From Ottelia alismoides (Eukaryota > Streptophyta > Magnoliopsida > Alismatales > Hydrocharitaceae): DNA of 64,000 nt. Both the position numbers and the translations under genes were made by a program. Shown here in pieces: positions 59,490 through 64,000 of this stretch. Positions within the stretch are counted from its first letter, which is position 1. Each line of letters opens with the position of its first letter. The notes under the pieces are model-generated. The model did not search any database. It worked only from the letters and a program-made list of their open reading frames with translations, and was not told the DNA's origin. The stretch lies in NCBI GenBank assembly GCA_037367405.1, contig JAZKJV010010130.1:992001-1056000 (forward strand), given 5' to 3'.

Positions 59490-61080
59490 AAGCCAGAGTT
59501 AAAGCCTCTTCCGGCAGGCCTCAAGTATGCTTTCCTTGCAGGTGCAGAGAAGATGTATCTGATCATCATCAATAGCAGGCTGACCCCGGATCAGGAATCT
59601 CGACTGCTAAAGGTTCTAGAGAAAAATCATAAGTCAATTGGTTGGCACGTATCAGACATTTGCAGGATAAATCATGCTCTGTGTTCATACCACATCTATT
59701 TGGAAGATGATGCCAAGCTATCCCGAGAATTTCATAGAAGACCGAACCCTAACTTGTGAGACGTCGTCATGAAGGAAATCACGAAATGGCGTGACACAGG
59801 ATTTATTTATCCCATCTCCTACTTTAAATGGGTGAGTCCCATGCATGTAGTTCCAACAAAAATAAGGGCTCACAGTGGTTACAAATGAAAGAGAAGAGGA
59901 TAATTCTACTCAAGTACCAACATCTTAGCGTGTGTGTGTTGATTATCATCACCTCAATGATGCAACGAAGAGGACCACTTCCCCTTGCCATTTATTGATC
60001 AAGTTCTTGAAAGATTAGCGGCAAGGAGTTCTTCTACATTTTGAATGGGTATTCTGGGTACAACCAAGTGGCAATCGCCCCAAAGGACCAAGAGAAGGCT
60101 ACTTTCACTTGTCCGTTCAGCACTTATGTTTTCAGGAGAATGCCCTTTGGTCTATGCAATGCACCTACCACATTCCAGAGGTGCATGCTTGCAGTTTTCA
60201 CCAATATGGTTGATAGTTTTCTCGAGGTGTTTATGGACAACTTCTCGATCTATGGCGATAGCTTTGATTCTTATCTTGAGCACCTGGACCGAGTGCTTCA
60301 GAAATGCCATGACGTCAACCTCATATTGTTTTGGGAAAAGATCCACTTCATGGTCACCAAAGGGATAGTGTTGGGCCATGTCGTTTCTAAGCGTGGCATG
60401 GAAGTCGACCCAGCAAAGGTGGATGTGATCGACAATCTTGAGTCACCTCAGAATGTTCGAAATGTGAGGTCATTACTGAGGCATGTGGGTTTCTACAGAC
60501 GATTCATCAAAGATTTCAACAGCATCGCCTGACCTCTAACTGAATTATTGTGCAAGGAGATCGAGTTTAATGTCGATCAACAGGTTCTCCTATCTTTCAA
60601 TCAGCTAAAGGAGATAAATCGCCCAATCTCTCATCCTACAATCGCTAGATTGGTTTCTACCTTTTGAAATCAAGACAGATGCATCAGATTTTGCAATTGG
60701 AGTTGTGTTAGGACAAAGGAAAGACAAATTGTCGTATGCCATTCACTACACCAGCAAGACGTTAGATGAAGCAAAGATAAACTACACTGTTACAGAGAAA
60801 GAGTTGCTGGATGCGGTTTTTGCCCTTGAGAAGTTCAGATCCTATCTGATTAGATCTAAAGTCACAATCTATACTAACCACTCTATTATCCAGTATCTAC
60901 AGCCGAAGAAGGATGCGAAGACAAGACTGATTAGATGGATCCTTCTCCTCCAGGAATTTGATTTGGAAATCAAGGACAAGCATAGAATTCAGAATGTGGT
61001 AGCAGATCACCTCTCCAAAATAGAACATCAAGAACCGTCACTAAGCAGTACACCCATCACATACACCTTTCCTAATGAGT
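59490..61080 (+). pseudogene. Degenerate reverse transcriptase-RNase H
   Basis: RT starts with ELKPLPAGLKYAFLAG (about 59497) and 59553-59759 (SRLTPDQESRLLKVLEKN...). A stop at 59758 and a damaged [11 protein letters not shown] region near 59920-59950 follow. The open 60041-60532 has [25 protein letters not shown] and VFMDNFSIYG, where the second catalytic Asp is Asn. RNase H is open at 60705-61080+ with [20 protein letters not shown] (Asp to Asn) and VADHLSKIE. Compared with the minus-strand copy at 1584-3863, two catalytic acids have changed here, while the final ADHLS Asp is kept. Confidence 0.85.
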
Positions 61081-61535
61081 CAAATGTTGTCGTGGATTCC
61101 CTCCCTTGGTATGTCGATATTGTAAACTACCTGGTATCTAGTGTAGTTCCACAAGATTGGACAAAGATCAGAAAGGATAAGTTCTTGTCCCAATCTATTT
61201 CTACCATTGTGAAGACCCGCTTTTATTCTGGGAAGGACCATACTGCATTTGGCGTTGGTGTATCCCTTAGGAAGAGCATCAGAGTGTCCTTGAGCATTGT
61301 CATTCCCTTGAATCTGGTGGACACCACTCTGGAGACAGAACGATAGCAAAAGTACTGCAGTGTGGCCTCCGGTATCCTACACTATTTAAGGATGTCGCAG
61401 CATATGTCAAAGGATGCACTGACTTTCCATAAATGGGAGGAACCCTTACAACCAAAGACTCTATGCCCCTGAAATTCATTCAGATTTTCAGATGTATTCG
61501 ATGCTTGGTCCTTTGATTTCATGGGGCCCTTTTGA
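61081..61535 (+). pseudogene. Integrase N-terminus, truncated in the core
   Basis: It contains the linker [19 protein letters not shown] (open to 61346), zinc-finger histidines ([14 protein letters not shown] across a frameshift near 61290) and one Cys (KGCTDF, second Cys lost). The catalytic segment CLVLFDFMGPF-like text ends abruptly at about 61535, where unrelated LTR sequence in the opposite orientation starts. The catalytic triad is absent. Confidence 0.75.
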
Positions 61536-61990
61536 TAGAGCTCAGATTCTGCGAGGGTCTAAGATATCCTCATAGAGTACGAGAATATATTGTCATTGAA
61601 GCAACCGCTCATAAAATCTAAGGTCAATCAAGAAGTACCCACAACATATGAATAATTAATGAATAACAAAAAGGTGAAGTACAAATTATTTTACTCTACA
61701 AACAAAGGTGTATAATGTGTAAGCATGTAGAGGTCAAACCAGTGAGAGCAAATAAGGTAGCCTAAATTATTATTTATAAGTAAATAGTGAATAAATAATA
61801 ATGTATATTTTTGTACAATATTCAATCAATTAATCAATGAATTAATTAATGTTTTGTAGGGTTTTAAATTAAATAAAAGAATCCTTTTTTATTTTATATT
61901 TATAACATTTTTAAAATTTTAATTTTTTTTTAATTTTTTTTATTTCTTAAAATTTTAATATTATATAATTTTATATAGATGTATATAGAG
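61536..61990 (-). mobile_element. 3' end of a gypsy LTR in minus orientation
   Basis: The reverse complement reads GTTGTGGGTACTTCTTGA, GGCTACCTTATTTGCTC and ACCTCTACATGCTTACAC, matching 54270-54440 in order. It is therefore the U5 end of the same LTR family, inverted and placed against the truncated integrase. Confidence 0.75.
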
Positions 61991-62380
61991 AGATGATGTG
62001 GAGCTTGCACCAGGTGCATGTAAGTTTACATGCACCGGGGACTCCAACATTCACTTTTTTTTACTTTTTTTGGAAAATATCACCGTGTATATTCATCTAT
62101 ATATCCCTCATATATGTCATCCAAATTTCATCAAAAACAAAGACTCATATGCCCTCCATCTAGAACAGGTCGATTATGGTAATGTTTAGACCGTTAAAAT
62201 TACATGGTTTAGATAGAAGGCATAGGAGTCTCTGTTTCTGACGAAATCGGAATGACATATATGAGGGATATTGTTGAGCGCGAGATTCTAGGACGGGTTG
62301 GAAAATTATTAATGATAAAAAAGTCGATCGGTTGTTGCTTTTATCCCCAAAATCACGCGTCAACAAAAGATTATTTTTTT
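61991..62380. mobile_element. Foldback relative of the 402-bp MITE
   Basis: The left end has GGAGCTTGCACC, then an 11-bp hairpin (62013-62023 with 62026-62036), the same design as the MITE at 22632 (GGAGCCTACACCC plus 11-bp hairpin). The interior matches too: AAATTTCATCAAAAACAAA and CATCTAGAA against AAGTTTCATGCAAAACAAA and CATCTAGAA. Here the interior is itself an inverted repeat (62101-62153 with 62219-62271). No right terminal repeat was found, so the end is approximate and the element is probably broken. Confidence 0.65.
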
Positions 62381-64000
62381 TTTATATTTTTGCTAATTAT
62401 TAACCTGTATAGCGGACAGGGTCGAACTCAAGGAGGCTACAATTCCCGAAGGTTATTCAATCAATCAGAAACTAATTAAAAGAAAACAAGAATCTCAAAG
62501 GACAACTATCCTTGATTTTTGTGATTTTTTTGAATCTTTTTAATTTTTTTATATTTTTTATTTCTAATTTCATTATTTTCTGATTTTCAAATTTTTATTG
62601 ATTTTAATTTTGCAATTTTTTTAAAATTTTCAAAAATAATGCGAAGCAAAAGGAACAAGATCAAGAATATGCACACCAACTCTTTTTGCAATTTTTCAAC
62701 TAGACAAAAATGCTCAGAAAAATCCAAAGAAAATATATTCAGATTTTAAAAGTTTTGAAATATTTTTGAGAATTTTTGTATATTTTTCGGATGTTTTTAT
62801 ATTTTCTAAAAAAACAAACAATGAGAAAATAAGAAAATGTGTACAGCCTGGAGTAATTTGCAACTTAAAAATATTTTAATGCCCAAAACTCCTGGAAATT
62901 ATTTTTAAAACAAACTTAAAACAATTATCTACAAACAGGACATGAAATCATAATTTTTAGTTTTTTCAGAATTTTTTATTATTTTTAGAAGATTTTTGAT
63001 GTTTTTTAATTTTTTTGGGTTTTATAAATAATTAATGCTTGAAAATTGGTCAAAAATTAAAAGACAATGAAATACAATTACTCTCATTTTTTGGAATTTT
63101 TAGAGATATTTTCGATTTTTTATGAAATTTTGAATTTCAGGAAGACAAAAAGACACCGTTTTCTGAATTTTTAAAAATATCAAATGAAGGCAAAATGCAA
63201 TGAAAATTTTATGCCAAGAAGATTGCATATCGGGAACATAGCATAATTTTCTCAAAATTTTTAGATCATGAATAACATTTATTTCAATGAAAAGACAAAG
63301 CAAATTATTGTTCTCAGTTTAGGGACTAAAATGTAAATATGCAAAAGTTTTGGACTGAAATATAATGAAAATGATTTTCAGAGTGAATCTCGTAAATTAC
63401 CCACAATCATGTGATCTGATTTGAAGGGGGGGATGTCTATGTAATATCTGAAACTTTCAAGGGTTGAAGATGCAATTTTCCCTCGTATCGTGTGCAAGTC
63501 ATATGCTTCAGGCTCTAGCAGAGGCGTAGTTGTAATTTCAAAAAGTACCAAGGCTGACTATGCAATTTCCCCTTTTTTTAAATCAAAAGCCAAAGGAAAC
63601 CCTAGGGCTTTGGGTTTTCTTCGTTCAGAACAGCCACAAGGAGGGCCAAAGGGGGCTGTCGCCCGCCGACTCTCCTCAATCAACCAGGGGGCGCGCACGG
63701 GCGTGAGCTCGGAGGTCACAGAAAAGCGGGTCAACGGCGGTGCTGGGAGGCGTTGGGGGAGCAGCTGTGCGAGGCGAGAGGAGGCCGTGCGCTGGGCGGT
63801 CGTCAGGCGGATGGGGGCGCGTGGAGGCGATGCTGAGACGTTGGCCGACGCCGCGCGGGCGTGGAGTGGCGCACGGGGGTCGTGGGCGGCGCGCTACCGC
63901 CTGAACGGAGGGGCGGCACGATGGTGGAGCCGGCGGAGCAGCATAGAACGAGCGCCTCTTTCAATGGAGGAGATGCGGCTACGGCGGAGGGCTGCGGGCG
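62381..64000 (-). mobile_element. LTR-like block in minus orientation, running off the window
   Basis: GGGTCGAACTCAAGGAGGC (62419 on) matches 5589-5607 near the U5 end of the first element's LTR. Then come about 1 kb of AT-rich TTTTTGAATTTTT-type text and a sharp switch at about 63600 to a very GC-rich part that continues to the window edge. This is the same order as 5590-7000. No coding region is supported. Confidence 0.5.

Noticed and set aside
63600..64000. Start of a GC-rich host gene or CpG island at the right edge
   Set aside because: The same AT-to-GC switch occurs in the minus LTR at 5590-7000 after the same GTCGAACTCAAGGAGG motif; no open domain-bearing frame is seen. The window ends before this can be settled.

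Overview
The window reads as repeat-rich, AT-rich nuclear DNA of a flowering plant, probably pericentromeric-type heterochromatin. I see no supportable host protein gene, rRNA gene, CRISPR array or bacterial-type operon. Almost every recognisable coding stretch is retroelement protein. Most of it is Ty3/gypsy of the Athila type: the reverse-transcriptase wording resembles Athila, the integrase spells DFMGPF, and the primer-binding sites match tRNA-Asp. There are also chromovirus (Tekay/Del-type) remnants, LTRs with a Ty1/copia-type 3' junction, and one LINE scrap. The species cannot be named from the sequence.

Layout. Positions 1-8965 hold one fairly young Athila-type element on the minus strand: the first bases of its 3' LTR, a 3' noncoding zone with four polypurine/hairpin modules, integrase, RT-RNase H, protease, a stub of gag, a tRNA-Asp-derived block at the primer site, and a long 5' LTR carrying a 605-bp tandem duplication of its promoter. 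Positions 8966-28500 are a pile of plus-strand gypsy 3' ends and long LTRs (LTR starts at 9689, 17373, 19242 and 25642). A degenerate integrase lies at 15.9-17.1 kb, a 402-bp Mutator-like MITE at 22632, and an unassigned zone made of serial hairpins at 12.74-15.7 kb. Positions 28536-30156 are a broken gypsy pol. Two related LTRs of about 2.5 kb, with a Ty1/copia-type 3' junction, start at 30157 and 43041. They bracket unrelated material: a minus-strand LTR-like block, a chromovirus pol relic with a 2.8-kb LTR full of tandem repeats (37684-40485), and a LINE RT tail. Positions 45583-49252 are the 3' half of a minus-strand gypsy element, fused near 49252 to a plus-strand integrase fragment. Positions 49950-54500 are two stacked plus-strand LTR pieces. 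Next come a decayed tRNA-Asp primer site and a long degenerate plus-strand element (gag, protease, RT, RNase H, start of integrase) cut off at about 61535. The last 2.4 kb are minus-strand LTR pieces with a foldback MITE relative.

How the parts relate: several copies preserve the same 3' junction layout, with a small hairpin, a polypurine tract AAGTATAGGGGG, then an LTR whose first 20 or so bases fold into another hairpin although their sequence differs from copy to copy. No complete new system such as a defence locus or gene cluster is visible. The best leads are structural: the tRNA block fused to gag, the covarying LTR-end hairpins, the serial-hairpin region, and the two related TIR elements. 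All boundaries of LTRs and noncoding zones were set by eye and are approximate unless a repeat or terminal motif is cited.
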